A stretch of 64,000 nt of DNA from Noviherbaspirillum galbum (GCF_010974945.1 NZ_JAAIVB010000008.1:124001-188000), one strand, 5' to 3'; shown: positions 18,330 to 27,760, counted from the first letter of the stretch. Made by a program: numbers and translations. Notes: generated by a model from the sequence alone, not told the origin.

Positions 18330-18950
18330 GTGCCCGCCATGAACAAGCACTTCCCCATCTTGCGCAGTCCGCGGCTGCGCCTGCGCGCCCTGACTCCCGC
18401 CGACGGGCCGGCGCTGTTCGCGATTCACTCCGATGCCGAATGGATGCGCTGGTATGGCGTCGATCCCTTGGTGGATGAGGCGCAAGGGCAGCAGCTCGCC
18501 GAACTGTTCGCCGGCTGGTTCACCGCCGGCACGGGATACCGCTGGGCCCTTGAACGCAAGGAAGACAAGCGCCTGATCGGCACCTGCGGCCTGTTCCGCT
18601 GGAACAAGAGCTGGCACAACTGCGTCACCGGCTATGAGATCGCCAGGGATTGCCAGGGACAAGGCTACATGCGCGAAGCGCTGGAGGTAATCCTGGATTT
18701 CGGTTTCAACATGATGATGGTGCATCGCATACAGGCCGAAACCCACCCCGACAACCTGGCCTCGATCGCCCTGCTCGAAAGGCTGGGATTCCGTTTCGAA
18801 GGCATGCATCGCGAGCAGGCATTCTGGGGCGGCAGATTCTACGACTTGAACTGCTTTTCGTTGCTCGAACAGGAATGGCGCGCCGGCAAGCGCGAGCACA
18901 ATCGCCCGGCAAAGGCAGCGTCCGGCGAGGCATCGGGGCAATCGGGATGA
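18330..18950 (+). CDS. GNAT-family N-acetyltransferase (RimJ/RimL type)
   Basis: A 206-aa acetyl-CoA-dependent acetyltransferase. The RimJ/RimL-like pattern is clear: LRSPRLRLRALTPADGPAL at the N-terminus, LIGTCGLFRWNKSW, the acetyl-CoA loop YEIARDCQGQGYMREAL and the C-terminal HPDNLASIALLERLGFRFEG. Such proteins acetylate N-terminal residues of ribosomal proteins or small amines; no substrate can be inferred. An alternative start is the ATG at 18339 (MNKHFP). Its stop overlaps the next gene as ATGA, indicating coupled translation with the DUF2520 protein. Confidence 0.9.
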   Translation: MPAMNKHFPILRSPRLRLRALTPADGPALFAIHSDAEWMRWYGVDPLVDEAQGQQLAELFAGWFTAGTGYRWALERKEDKRLIGTCGLFRWNKSWHNCVTGYEIARDCQGQGYMREALEVILDFGFNMMMVHRIQAETHPDNLASIALLERLGFRFEGMHREQAFWGGRFYDLNCFSLLEQEWRAGKREHNRPAKAASGEASGQSG

Positions 18951-19786
18951 CGACGCTGCCGACCCTGAACATTATTGGCGCCGGCAAGGTTGGCCGAACG
19001 CTTGCGCGGCTATGGCAGGAACGCCAGGTGTTCTGCGTGGGCGACGTATTGAACCGCTCCCTCGACAGCAGCCAGCAGGCGGTCTTGGCCATCGGAGGCG
19101 GCCGCGCCGCCGCCAGCCTCGGCGACATGGCGCCGGCGCAGTGCTGGCTGCTGGCCGTCGCCGACGATGCCATCGAAACCTGCTGCCAATCGCTTGCGCG
19201 CACCGGCCTTCTCGATGCGGGACCGCAAGGCAAGCCGATCGTCTTTCACTGCAGCGGTGCGCTTTCCTCCCATGCGCTGGCCAGTGCCAGGGACAGGGGC
19301 GCGCTGACGGCAAGCGTGCATCCGATCCGCAGCTTCGCGGACGCGCAGGAACTGGCATCGCTGGAAGGCGCGTGGTGCGGCATCGAAGGCGATACCGGCG
19401 CCTTGGAGACCCTGTCCTCGGGGTTCGAGGCGCTCGGTGCGCGCATGGTGGCCATCCAGGCGGAGCACAAACTGGTGTACCACTCGGCCGCCGTCTTTGC
19501 CTGCAACTATCTCGTTACCTTGCTGGACGTGGCGGTACAGGCCTATGGCCGATCGGGCGTGCCGCCGGACACGGCGCTGGCAATGATGGAATCGCTGGTA
19601 CGCGGCACGGTGGACAACGTGTTCCGGCTCGGTCCGGCACAAGCGTTGACCGGGCCGATCGCGCGCGGCGACCTCGCCACGGTCAGGCGGCAGGAACATG
19701 AAGTCAGGCAATGGAACGGGGAAATCGGCGAGCTCTACCACCAGTTCGTGAAACTGACGATGGAGCTTGCCGTAAGGAAGCGATAA
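18947..19786 (+). CDS. Rossmann-like DUF2520 protein
   Basis: A 279-aa protein of the Rossmann-like/DUF2520 family. The N-terminus LNIIGAGKVGRTLARLW is a dinucleotide-binding fold (GxGxxG) resembling ketopantoate or pyrroline-carboxylate reductases; VFHCSGALSSHAL and SVHPIRSFAD follow, and the C-terminal helical half (about 165-279) corresponds to DUF2520 with HSAAVFACNYLVTLL. The start is the ATG at 18947, overlapping the GNAT stop. The family is presumed to be NAD(P)-dependent but the reaction is not established, so I give no function. Confidence 0.88.
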   Translation: MTTLPTLNIIGAGKVGRTLARLWQERQVFCVGDVLNRSLDSSQQAVLAIGGGRAAASLGDMAPAQCWLLAVADDAIETCCQSLARTGLLDAGPQGKPIVFHCSGALSSHALASARDRGALTASVHPIRSFADAQELASLEGAWCGIEGDTGALETLSSGFEALGARMVAIQAEHKLVYHSAAVFACNYLVTLLDVAVQAYGRSGVPPDTALAMMESLVRGTVDNVFRLGPAQALTGPIARGDLATVRRQEHEVRQWNGEIGELYHQFVKLTMELAVRKR

Positions 19787-19806
19787 TGGAAACTATTGCT
19801 GAAGGA

Positions 19807-20172
19807 TCAGCGTTTCGGCGTGTAGATGTCGTGCCCGGCTTCGTCGATCTGCCGGCGCAACGCGCGCCGCTCTTCCGGCGACATGCTGCGGTTGGGCCGG
19901 CGGTTGCCTTCGCTTGCCGTGGTACTGTTGTCCTGGCCGTTGCCGCCACTCGATCCGCTCGATTCCGGGAACACGGAGTACTGGTCCTTGCGATGCTCTC
20001 CGGCGCGCGGCATCGGCTGTTCGCCGGCCTTGTCGCTGCGGTCGATGGCGATGCTGCGAAGCCGGAAGGTGTTCCAGCCCCAGCCTTCGAGACGCTGGCC
20101 GAGCGGCCCCGCGTGCGAGGCGCACGCGCCGCACAGCAGGATCAAGGACAGACAATAATGAATAGGCCGCAT
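19807..20172 (-). CDS. Small exported hypothetical protein
   Basis: A 121-aa product convergent with the DUF2520 gene. The first 20 or so residues form a signal peptide (hydrophobic LSLILLCGACASHA), possibly cleaved after SHA, although Cys17 could alternatively be a weak lipobox. The middle is Ser/Gly/Asn-rich and disordered. The C-terminus MSPEERRALRRQIDEAGHDIY is a short charged helix that I have seen as the conserved end of small uncharacterised proteins in Burkholderiales. No enzymatic motif is present. The antisense frames over this region look like shadows. Confidence 0.75.
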   Translation of the reverse strand: MRPIHYCLSLILLCGACASHAGPLGQRLEGWGWNTFRLRSIAIDRSDKAGEQPMPRAGEHRKDQYSVFPESSGSSGGNGQDNSTTASEGNRRPNRSMSPEERRALRRQIDEAGHDIYTPKR

Positions 20173-20345
20173 CTCAAATTACCGTATTGGAATCGCGCTT
20201 TCCGAAGTGCTGCGAAGTTGTGTTGTGACCGGGAGAAAAAAGGCGTTAAGCTGTCGCCCTGAGTGAGTTTTCTTACCCGGTACACCAGCCATGAATGCAG
20301 TGTATTCCGCGTGGTGCGACGCGGTAACCTGTACAAGGTAAAGTG

Positions 20346-20361
20346 TGTAACATTCTGTAAT
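20346..20361 (+). promoter_or_regulatory. Tandem TGTAAC/TGTAAT repeat upstream of ompR
   Basis: TGTAAC and TGTAAT lie as a direct repeat with a 10-bp period, 52 bp before the ompR start. OmpR family dimers bind head-to-tail half-sites of this type containing GTAAC, one helical turn apart, so this is a candidate autoregulatory site. The core is short, so the call is tentative. Confidence 0.3.
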
Positions 20362-20412
20362 GCATTTCGTCATGCTCATGAAGCCTTTCGCTTCTGACGT
20401 TACCATAGCGCC

Positions 20413-21180
20413 ATGATTACTCCACATTCCCCCGCTCCCGGCTCCACCAAAGCCGACGCCGGCCACTCGGCCAAGATCCTTGTCGTCGACGACGACGTCC
20501 GCCTGCGCGACCTGCTTCGCCGCTATCTCGCGGAGCAAGGTTTCAATGTCGTGACCGCGGAAAACGCCCAGGCCATGAACAAGCTCTGGATCCGCGAGCG
20601 CTACGACCTGCTGGTGCTCGACCTGATGCTGCCCGGCGAGGATGGCCTGTCCATCTGCCGCCGCCTGCGCGGCGCCGGAGACCAGACTCCCATCATCATG
20701 CTCACCGCCAAGGGCGAAGACGTCGATCGCATCGTTGGTCTTGAGATGGGGGCGGATGACTATCTTCCCAAGCCCTTCAATCCACGCGAACTGGTCGCAC
20801 GCATCAATGCGGTGCTGCGCAGAAAGGGTCCCGACGAAATTCCCGGCGCGCCTTCCGAGACGCCGCAGACATTCTCGTTCGGGGACTTCGTGCTCGACCT
20901 CGGCACGCGTACCTTGCGCAAGAGCGGTGAAAGCATTTCCCTCACGACCGGCGAGTTTTCCGTGCTGAAAGTTTTTGCTCGGCATGCACGCCAGCCGCTT
21001 TCGCGCGAGAAACTCATGGAACTGGCGCGCGGCCGGGAATACGAGGTATTCGACCGCAGCCTCGACGTGCAGATTTCCCGCCTGCGCAAGCTGATCGAGC
21101 CGGACCCGTCCAACCCGATCTACATCCAGACGGTATGGGGCTTGGGTTATGTCTTCATCCCAGAAGGGCAACCCCGCTAA
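20413..21180 (+). CDS. ompR: Two-component response regulator OmpR
   Basis: Winged-helix response regulator controlling outer-membrane and osmotic-stress genes. The 255-aa product has a receiver domain (about 20-135) with acidic pair DDD at 26-28, phosphoacceptor Asp70 in LLVLDLMLPGEDG, the conserved Thr/Ala switch and KPFNPREL lysine; and a C-terminal OmpR/PhoB DNA-binding domain ending in VWGLGYVFIPEG. The 20-residue N-terminal extension is longer than in E. coli. The envZ-like kinase gene starts 27 bp downstream, completing the pair. Confidence 0.95.
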   Translation: MITPHSPAPGSTKADAGHSAKILVVDDDVRLRDLLRRYLAEQGFNVVTAENAQAMNKLWIRERYDLLVLDLMLPGEDGLSICRRLRGAGDQTPIIMLTAKGEDVDRIVGLEMGADDYLPKPFNPRELVARINAVLRRKGPDEIPGAPSETPQTFSFGDFVLDLGTRTLRKSGESISLTTGEFSVLKVFARHARQPLSREKLMELARGREYEVFDRSLDVQISRLRKLIEPDPSNPIYIQTVWGLGYVFIPEGQPR

Positions 21181-21207
21181 TCCAGGGCAACGCTTTCCTC
21201 ACGGCTG

Positions 21208-22560
21208 ATGCGCAAGCTTAGAAAACGCCTCAACTGGCTCAAGAGCGGGCTGTTCTGGCGGACCTTCTTCCTGCTCGCCTTTACAATCACCGCCAGCCTC
21301 GGCGCCTGGACCGCCAGCCTGCGCATGGTGGAGCGCGAGCCGCGCGCCCACCAACTGGCGGCCCAGGTGATTTCCATCGTCACCGTCACGCGTGCCGCCC
21401 TCACCCACTCCGCGCCCGACCTGCGGCGCGAACTGCTGTTCGACCTTGCCAGCAACGAAGGCATCCGCATCTATCCGCGCGAGAACAGCGACGCTACGGA
21501 ACCCCTGTCCGATACCAGCCTGCTGACGATCATGGAAGAGGACGTCAAGGCGCGTTTCGGCGGCGACACGAAGTTCGCGGGCAAGGTGAACGATGTCGCG
21601 GGCTTCTGGGTCAGCTTCAAGATCGACGAAGACCAATACTGGCTGCGCCTCGACCGCGAAAGGATCGAGCATGTGCCGACCATCCAGTGGCTGGGCTGGG
21701 GCACGATGACCCTGCTGCTGTCGCTGCTGGGCGCTGTGTTCATCTCCCGGCTGATCAACCAGCCGCTGTCCCGCCTGACGAGCGCCACGCGCGCCATTGC
21801 CAAGGGCCAGAAGCCGGCGCCATTGCCGGAACGCGGCCCGACCGAGATCCGCGAGGCGAACCGCAGCTTCAACCAGATGGTGGCCGACCTGAGCCGCGTG
21901 GAATCCGACCGCGCCGTCATTCTCGCCGGCATCTCCCACGACCTGCGCACGCCGCTTGCCCGGATGCAACTGGAACTCGAGCTCGCCCAGCTGAGCGACG
22001 ACGCCCGTTCCGGCATGCAATCCGACCTGGCCCAGATGGATGCCATCATCGGGCAATTCCTGGAGTACGCGAAACCCACCGACAAGTCGAATTTCGTGGC
22101 CGTGGACCTGACCGGCCTGCTCGACGATTGCCGCCACGAGGCCGAGCGCCTGCCGGACGTCAAGATGGATGGCGAGGTCGCGCGCGGCATCAGCGTGCCC
22201 GGCAACGCCACCGACCTGAAGCGGGTCATCAACAACCTCATCGAAAATGCGCGGCGCTATGCCAAGACACCCGGCGAGGACATCACCCAGGTCACCCTCG
22301 AAGGCAGGATCGACCAGGGCAAGGCGGTCATTGATGTCGCCGACCGCGGACCCGGCGTCCCCGAACAAGAAATGGAACGCCTGCTTCGTCCCTTCACGCG
22401 CATGGACATCGCCCGCGGACAGGCCAACGGCTCCGGGCTGGGCCTGGCCATCGTCGACCGCATCGTCAAGCGCCATCATGGCCAGCTCAAGCTGAGCAAC
22501 CGCGACGGCGGCGGCTTGCGCATCCGCATCATCCTGCCGCTGGAAGTCCCGCTGGCTTGA
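21208..22560 (+). CDS. envZ: Sensor histidine kinase EnvZ
   Basis: Inner-membrane sensor kinase partnered with OmpR. The 450-aa product has a first transmembrane helix (about 16-35), a periplasmic domain of about 120 residues, a second helix (LGWGTMTLLLSLLGAVFISRLI, near 160-182), a HAMP domain, the H-box ILAGISHDLRTPLARMQ with phosphoacceptor His244, and the ATPase lobe with N-box NNLIENARRYA, D-box DRGPGVP and G-box GSGLGLAIV. It follows ompR by 27 bp, in the normal order. Confidence 0.95.
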   Translation: MRKLRKRLNWLKSGLFWRTFFLLAFTITASLGAWTASLRMVEREPRAHQLAAQVISIVTVTRAALTHSAPDLRRELLFDLASNEGIRIYPRENSDATEPLSDTSLLTIMEEDVKARFGGDTKFAGKVNDVAGFWVSFKIDEDQYWLRLDRERIEHVPTIQWLGWGTMTLLLSLLGAVFISRLINQPLSRLTSATRAIAKGQKPAPLPERGPTEIREANRSFNQMVADLSRVESDRAVILAGISHDLRTPLARMQLELELAQLSDDARSGMQSDLAQMDAIIGQFLEYAKPTDKSNFVAVDLTGLLDDCRHEAERLPDVKMDGEVARGISVPGNATDLKRVINNLIENARRYAKTPGEDITQVTLEGRIDQGKAVIDVADRGPGVPEQEMERLLRPFTRMDIARGQANGSGLGLAIVDRIVKRHHGQLKLSNRDGGGLRIRIILPLEVPLA

Positions 22561-22657
22561 ACTTCCGGCATGCCGTTCAATCTACCTCTGACGTGACCGC
22601 ACGCGGGACGAGCACGCCTCCCCGCGGCGGCATTGGCAACGATCCGAAGGAGGAAGC

Positions 22658-22867
22658 ATGAGCGGTACACAAGGACAAGACACGCGCCAGGACGCGCCAG
22701 GAGCGGGCCAGCCGCACCTGAAGCCGGGCGACGAAGCAATGGCCGGCACGCCCGGCACCGGCGAGGACCTCTGCCCGGATTGCAGCGGCACCGGCATCCG
22801 AGGCGGCCAGGAATGCCCGACCTGCGAAGGCAGCGGAAAGATCACGCAAGGCATTGGCGGGGGCTGA
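22658..22867 (+). CDS. Mini zinc-ribbon protein with DnaJ-like CxxCxGxG motifs
   Basis: A 69-aa product. An excellent ribosome site (GGAGGA, four bases before the ATG) supports it. The last 35 residues contain two CxxCxGxG repeats, CPDCSGTG and CPTCEGSG, separated by a short turn: exactly one zinc-binding unit of the DnaJ cysteine-rich region. The first 34 residues are polar and disordered. It lacks a J domain and substrate-binding domains, so it is not a chaperone DnaJ. Related free-standing units occur in Burkholderiales with unknown function. It stands alone downstream of envZ. Confidence 0.82.
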   Translation: MSGTQGQDTRQDAPGAGQPHLKPGDEAMAGTPGTGEDLCPDCSGTGIRGGQECPTCEGSGKITQGIGGG

Positions 22868-22878
22868 TCCTGCCAGTT

Positions 22879-22964
22879 GTCATCCCCGCGAAGGCGGGGA
22901 TCCCATTGCGCTTTTGAGACACTCCGCATGACCGAAATTGGATTCCCGCCGTCGCGGGAATGAC
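22879..22964. repeat. Dispersed inverted-repeat element
   Basis: An 86-bp element bounded by GTCATCCCCGCGA and its near-complement TCGCGGGAATGAC. It contains two 8-bp hairpins with 4-nt loops (22882-22901 and 22942-22961). This is the pattern of dispersed intergenic repeats related to the dRS3/NIME family ends that are common in Proteobacteria. It lies in the convergent gap between the zinc-ribbon gene and ispF, two bases from the ispF stop, where it could also act as a bidirectional transcription stop. Confidence 0.7.
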
Positions 22965-22966
22965 AT

Positions 22967-23452
22967 CTAGCGCTTCACCACCAGCGCGATCGCCTGCGCG
23001 GCAATCCCCTCTTCCCGTCCTTCCCATCCCAGTCTTTCATTCGTCTTCGCCTTGATGTTGACGCGATCCGCATCAATGCCCAGATCCGCCGCGACATGCT
23101 CCACCATGCGGGGAATGTGCGGCGCCATCTTCGGCGCCTGCGCGATGATGGTGGCGTCGATGTTGCCGATGGCGTAGCCGGCCTCGCCGACACGCCGGCA
23201 GGCCTCCCTCAGCAGCACGCGAGAATCTGCGCCGGCGAAGCGCGGGTCGGTGTCCGGAAAATGCCGGCCGATGTCGCCGAGTCCGGCGGCGCCGAGGATG
23301 GCGTCGGTGATTGCATGCAGCAAGGCATCGGCATCCGAATGGCCGAGCAAGCCGGCGGCGTGGGGAATGGCGACGCCGCCAAGCACCAGCTTGCGTCCGG
23401 GCACCAGCGCGTGGCAGTCGTAGCCTTGTCCGATGCGGAAGGGAATGGTCAT
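22967..23452 (-). CDS. ispF: 2-C-methyl-D-erythritol 2,4-cyclodiphosphate synthase
   Basis: MEP isoprenoid pathway enzyme that cyclises CDP-methylerythritol 2-phosphate with loss of CMP. The 161-aa product starts with [21 protein letters not shown] and has the zinc ligands (DCH and the [33 protein letters not shown] region), the [14 protein letters not shown] strand and [21 protein letters not shown] at the end. The start overlaps the ispD stop as ATGA, so ispD-ispF are translationally coupled. Confidence 0.97.
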   Translation of the reverse strand: MTIPFRIGQGYDCHALVPGRKLVLGGVAIPHAAGLLGHSDADALLHAITDAILGAAGLGDIGRHFPDTDPRFAGADSRVLLREACRRVGEAGYAIGNIDATIIAQAPKMAPHIPRMVEHVAADLGIDADRVNIKAKTNERLGWEGREEGIAAQAIALVVKR

Positions 23453-24147
23453 GTCGTTTCTTTCAAGTGCAGTTCGGCCAGGGCGATATCGTGCGGCAAG
23501 GTGACCTTGAAGTTACGGGGACTGCCTTCGACGAGCCGGGGCTGCAAGCCGAGCGCCTCGATCGCGCTGGCCTCGTCGGTGACGGCCGCCGCCTCGGACA
23601 AGGCCTTGCGCAGCAGGCCATAGCGGAACATCTGGGGAGTTTGTGCCGACCACATCGCCTCGCGCGGCACGGTGGCGCCGACGCGGCCGTCCACGGTGGC
23701 GCGCTTGAGGGTATCGACCACCGGCAAGGCCAGCAAGCCACCCACCGGGTCATCGCGCAAGGCTGCGACGAGACGGGAAATCAGGCCGGTGTCCAGGCCC
23801 GGGCGCGCCGCATCATGCACCAGCACCCAGTCGGTCTCGGCAAGCTGGTCCTGCAGGGCGTTCAGGCCGTTGAGCACCGACTGGTGCCGCGTGTCCCCGC
23901 CTTGGCGCAGCACGCTGACGCGCCCGGCCAGCGCCGGCCAGTCAGCCATCATGCCGTCGATGAAACCGTCCTCCGCGCTCACGACCAGGTACACGTGGTC
24001 GATCTCGGCAGACGAGGCGAACGCGAGCAGGACATGCGCCAGCATGGGCTTGCCCGCGAGCGGCAGGTATTGTTTCGGGCAGGAGGCGCCCATGCGCGCG
24101 CCGACGCCGGCGGCGGGAATGAGGGCGACGTGGCGGTCAGTCTTCAT
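23449..24147 (-). CDS. ispD: 2-C-methyl-D-erythritol 4-phosphate cytidylyltransferase
   Basis: Forms CDP-methylerythritol from MEP and CTP. I place the start at the ATG at 24147 ([14 protein letters not shown], 232 aa); an in-frame ATG at 24162 is possible and neither has a strong ribosome site. Family motifs: [31 protein letters not shown] for CTP binding, VLVHDAARP for metal and substrate, and [16 protein letters not shown]-like conserved helix. It precedes ispF with a 4-nt overlap and faces away from mfd. Confidence 0.95.
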   Translation of the reverse strand: MKTDRHVALIPAAGVGARMGASCPKQYLPLAGKPMLAHVLLAFASSAEIDHVYLVVSAEDGFIDGMMADWPALAGRVSVLRQGGDTRHQSVLNGLNALQDQLAETDWVLVHDAARPGLDTGLISRLVAALRDDPVGGLLALPVVDTLKRATVDGRVGATVPREAMWSAQTPQMFRYGLLRKALSEAAAVTDEASAIEALGLQPRLVEGSPRNFKVTLPHDIALAELHLKETT

Positions 24148-24203
24148 CGGGGTTGGAATCATTGGCGGCAACGGGTGCCAAATCAGGTGATTTGATGCTC
24201 GGT

Positions 24204-24209
24204 TATAAT
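24204..24209 (+). promoter_or_regulatory. Candidate -10 element for mfd
   Basis: A perfect TATAAT in the ispD/mfd divergent region, 104 bp before the mfd start. No good -35 is seen at normal spacing, so support is only from the -10 and its position. Confidence 0.3.
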
Positions 24210-24313
24210 TTCGGTCTATTTTCGCATAGCCGGGCGCCGGCGTTCCACGCAGCATGGCCGCCGGCGCTTCGTCTTCCCAGCCACACCATACCAGTTCCGG
24301 ATTTCGTCACCCG

Positions 24314-27300
24314 ATGGCGTTCGATTTCAAAAAATCTCTTCCCAAGCCCGGCAACCGTTTCGCGTTGCCCGCGGTGCATGGCTCGGCGGATTCGTACGCG
24401 CTCGCCCAGGCCGCCGTCGAACTGAAGCGCCAGCAGCGCATGCTGGCCGTGGTCGTGGCCAACGCCACCGATGCCCAGCGCCTGCGGGCCGAGATCCCGT
24501 GGTTCGGGGCGGCCGACAACACCGAACTCCGCTGCCACGTCCTGCCGGACTGGGAAACCCTGCCCTACGACGCGTTTTCTCCGCACCAGGACCTGGTGTC
24601 GGAACGCCTCGCCACGCTGCACGAGATCCGCAACGGCCAGTGCGACGTCATGATCGTGCCGGCCACCACCGCCTTGCTTCGCATGGCGCCGCCGTCCTTC
24701 CTCGCGGCCTATACCTTCTTCTTCGCCCAGGGCGAACGCCTCGACGAAGCGGCGCTCAAGGCCCAGCTCACGCTGGCCGGCTACAGCCACGTCACCCAGG
24801 TCATGTCGCCGGGCGAATACTCGGTGCGCGGCGGACTCATCGACCTGTTCCCGATGGGGTCGGCGCTTCCTTACCGCCTCGACCTGTTCGGCGACACCAT
24901 CGAAACCATCCGCACCTTCGATGCCGACACCCAGCGCTCGCTCTACCCGGTGCGCGAGGTGCGGCTGCTGCCCGGCCGCGAGTTTCCCATGGACGAAGCC
25001 GCGCGCACCGCCTTCCGCAGCCGGTGGCGCGAGGAGTTCGAGGGCGACCCGTCGCGCTCGTCGATCTACAAGGACATCGGCAACGGCATCGCGTCGGCGG
25101 GCATCGAGTACTACCTGCCGCTGTTCTTCGAAGAGACCGCCACCCTGTTCCAGTACTTGCCCGACGACACCATGCTGGCGATGGCGGGCGACATCGAGGG
25201 CGCGATCAGGCGCTTCTGGGGCGACACCCAGTCTCGCTACAAATTCCTCAAGGCGGACCGCGAGCGTCCCCTGCTGCCGCCCGAGCGCATCTTCCTGACC
25301 GACCAGGATTTCTTCACGCTGGCCAAGCCCTACGCGCGCTGGACGCTGCACCCCGATGACGCGGCGTCGGAAGTGTCGGCGCCCATCCCGAACATCGCGG
25401 TCAACCGCCGCGTGGATGATCCGCTGACGAACCTGCGGTCCTACCTGCTGCAGGCCGGCCGCCGCGTGCTGCTGTGCGCCGAAAGCAATGGCCGCCGCGA
25501 AACCCTGCAGCAGTATTTCGGCGAATTCGACCTGCATCCGGCGCTGTGCGACAGCTTTGCCGACTTCCTGACGTCCGACGCGAAACTGATGCTGGGCGTC
25601 GCGCCGCTGCACGCCGGCTTCGAGCTCGACGCGCCCGACGGCGGCATCGCCTTCATCACCGAGACCGAACTGTATGCCGGCAGCGGCCGCCGCGCCGGCC
25701 GCCGCAAGCAGGAAGCGGCGACGCAGGTCGAGTCGATGGTGCGCGACCTGTCCGAGCTCAAGGTGGGCGATCCGGTGGTGCACGTGAACCATGGCATCGG
25801 CCGCTACATGGGCCTGATCAGCATGGACCTCGGCGAAGGCGAAACCGAGTTCCTGCACCTCGAATACGCCAAGGACACCAAGCTCTACGTGCCGGTCTCG
25901 CAGCTGCACGTGATCTCGCGCTATTCCGGCGCGTCGCCGGAAGACGCGCCCCTGCATACCCTGGGTTCGGGCCAGTGGGAAAAGGCCAAGAAGAAGGCGG
26001 CGCAACAGATCCGCGACACCGCCGCCGAACTGCTCAACCTCTATGCCCGCCGAGCCGCCCGCCAGGGCCACGCCTTCCAGTATTCCGCGCGCGACTACGA
26101 GGCCTTCGCGGAGAGCTTCGGCTTCGAGGAAACCGCCGACCAGAGCGCGGCGATCCATGCCGTCATCAAGGACATGACCAGCGGCAAGCCCATGGACCGA
26201 CTGATCTGCGGCGACGTCGGCTTCGGCAAGACCGAGGTGGCGCTGCGCGCGGCCTTTGTCGCCGTCATGGGCGGCAAGCAGGTGGCGATCCTCGCGCCGA
26301 CCACGCTGCTGGCCGAGCAGCATGCGCAAACCTTCACCGACCGCTTCGCCAACTGGCCGGTCAAGATCGCCGAGCTGTCCCGCTTCCGCACCGGCAAGGA
26401 AGTCACCGCCGCCATCAAGGGCATCGGCGACGGCACCATCGACATCGTGATCGGAACGCACAAGCTGCTGTCGAACGAAGTGAAGTTCCAGCGGCTGGGC
26501 CTGGTCATCATCGACGAGGAGCACCGCTTCGGCGTGCGCCAGAAGGAAGCGCTCAAGGCACTGCGCGCCGAGGTCGACGTGCTCACCCTGACCGCCACGC
26601 CGATCCCGCGCACGCTGGGGATGGCGCTCGAAGGCCTGCGCGATTTTTCCGTGATCGCCACCGCGCCGCAGAAGCGCCTCGCCATCAAGACCTTCGTTCG
26701 CCGCGAGGATGACTCGGTGATCCGCGAAGCCTGCCTGCGCGAACTGAAGCGCGGCGGCCAGGTGTATTTCCTGCACAATGAAGTCGAGACCATCGAGAAC
26801 CGCAAGGCGAAGCTGGAAGAACTTCTGCCGGAAGCCCGCATCGCGGTGGCGCATGGCCAGATGCATGAACGCGACCTGGAAAAGGTCATGCGCGACTTCG
26901 TCTCGCAGCGCTTCAACGTCCTGCTCTGCACCACCATCATCGAGACCGGCATCGACGTGCCGACCGCCAACACCATCATCATGCACCGCGCCGACAAGTT
27001 CGGCCTCGCGCAGCTGCACCAGCTCCGCGGCCGCGTCGGGCGCTCGCACCACCAGGCCTATGCCTACCTGCTGGTCCATGACATCCAGAGCCTGACCAAG
27101 CAGGCCCAGCGCCGCCTCGAGGCAATCCAGCAGATGGAAGAGCTGGGCAGCGGCTTCTACCTCGCTATGCACGACCTGGAGATCCGCGGCGCGGGCGAAG
27201 TGCTGGGCGAGAACCAGTCGGGCGAGATGCTGGAAATCGGCTTCCAGCTTTACTCCGACATGCTCAACGAAGCGGTGCGCTCGCTCAAGAACGGCAAGGA

Positions 27301-27760
27301 GCCCGACCTCGCCGCGCCGCTCTCGACCACCACCGAGATCAACCTGCACGTGCCGGCGCTGCTGCCGCAAGACTATTGCGGCGACGTGCATGAACGCCTG
27401 TCACTGTACAAGCGGCTGGCCAACTGCAAGAGCCAGGGCGACATCGACGACCTGCAGGAAGAACTCATCGACCGCTTCGGCAAGATGCCCGACGCCGCCC
27501 GCGCCCTGATCGAGACCCATCGACTGCGGCTGGCCGCCGTGCCGGTCGGCATCGTGAAGATCGATGCCCACGCCGAATCGGCGGTGCTGCAGTTCCAGCC
27601 GAATCCGCCGATCGACGCGATGCGCATCATCGAGCTGGTCCAGAAGAACCGGCACATCAAGCTGAACGGCCAGGACAAGCTGCGCATCACCGCCAGCATG
27701 CCCGACCTTGCCGCGCGCGTGTCCCAGGTCAAGTCGACCATCCGCTCGCTGGTGGGCTGA
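24314..27760 (+). CDS. mfd: Transcription-repair coupling factor
   Basis: ATP-dependent translocase that removes RNA polymerase stalled at DNA lesions and recruits UvrA. The start at 24314 gives 1148 aa, the family length; the frame stays open 60 bp upstream. Domains: UvrB-like N-terminal modules (LPDWETLPYDAFSPHQD), the RNA-polymerase interaction domain (LKVGDPVVHVNHGIGRYMGL), a RecG-like helicase with Walker A GDVGFGKTEVALRAA, DEEH box, TLTATPIPRTL and QLRGRVGRS, and the C-terminal TRCF domain. serB follows 36 bp downstream. Confidence 0.98.
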   Translation: MAFDFKKSLPKPGNRFALPAVHGSADSYALAQAAVELKRQQRMLAVVVANATDAQRLRAEIPWFGAADNTELRCHVLPDWETLPYDAFSPHQDLVSERLATLHEIRNGQCDVMIVPATTALLRMAPPSFLAAYTFFFAQGERLDEAALKAQLTLAGYSHVTQVMSPGEYSVRGGLIDLFPMGSALPYRLDLFGDTIETIRTFDADTQRSLYPVREVRLLPGREFPMDEAARTAFRSRWREEFEGDPSRSSIYKDIGNGIASAGIEYYLPLFFEETATLFQYLPDDTMLAMAGDIEGAIRRFWGDTQSRYKFLKADRERPLLPPERIFLTDQDFFTLAKPYARWTLHPDDAASEVSAPIPNIAVNRRVDDPLTNLRSYLLQAGRRVLLCAESNGRRETLQQYFGEFDLHPALCDSFADFLTSDAKLMLGVAPLHAGFELDAPDGGIAFITETELYAGSGRRAGRRKQEAATQVESMVRDLSELKVGDPVVHVNHGIGRYMGLISMDLGEGETEFLHLEYAKDTKLYVPVSQLHVISRYSGASPEDAPLHTLGSGQWEKAKKKAAQQIRDTAAELLNLYARRAARQGHAFQYSARDYEAFAESFGFEETADQSAAIHAVIKDMTSGKPMDRLICGDVGFGKTEVALRAAFVAVMGGKQVAILAPTTLLAEQHAQTFTDRFANWPVKIAELSRFRTGKEVTAAIKGIGDGTIDIVIGTHKLLSNEVKFQRLGLVIIDEEHRFGVRQKEALKALRAEVDVLTLTATPIPRTLGMALEGLRDFSVIATAPQKRLAIKTFVRREDDSVIREACLRELKRGGQVYFLHNEVETIENRKAKLEELLPEARIAVAHGQMHERDLEKVMRDFVSQRFNVLLCTTIIETGIDVPTANTIIMHRADKFGLAQLHQLRGRVGRSHHQAYAYLLVHDIQSLTKQAQRRLEAIQQMEELGSGFYLAMHDLEIRGAGEVLGENQSGEMLEIGFQLYSDMLNEAVRSLKNGKEPDLAAPLSTTTEINLHVPALLPQDYCGDVHERLSLYKRLANCKSQGDIDDLQEELIDRFGKMPDAARALIETHRLRLAAVPVGIVKIDAHAESAVLQFQPNPPIDAMRIIELVQKNRHIKLNGQDKLRITASMPDLAARVSQVKSTIRSLVG

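Noticed and set aside
24203-27391. A 1062-codon open frame antisense to mfd
   Set aside because: Open only because of GC-rich third positions in mfd; no domain or ribosome site.
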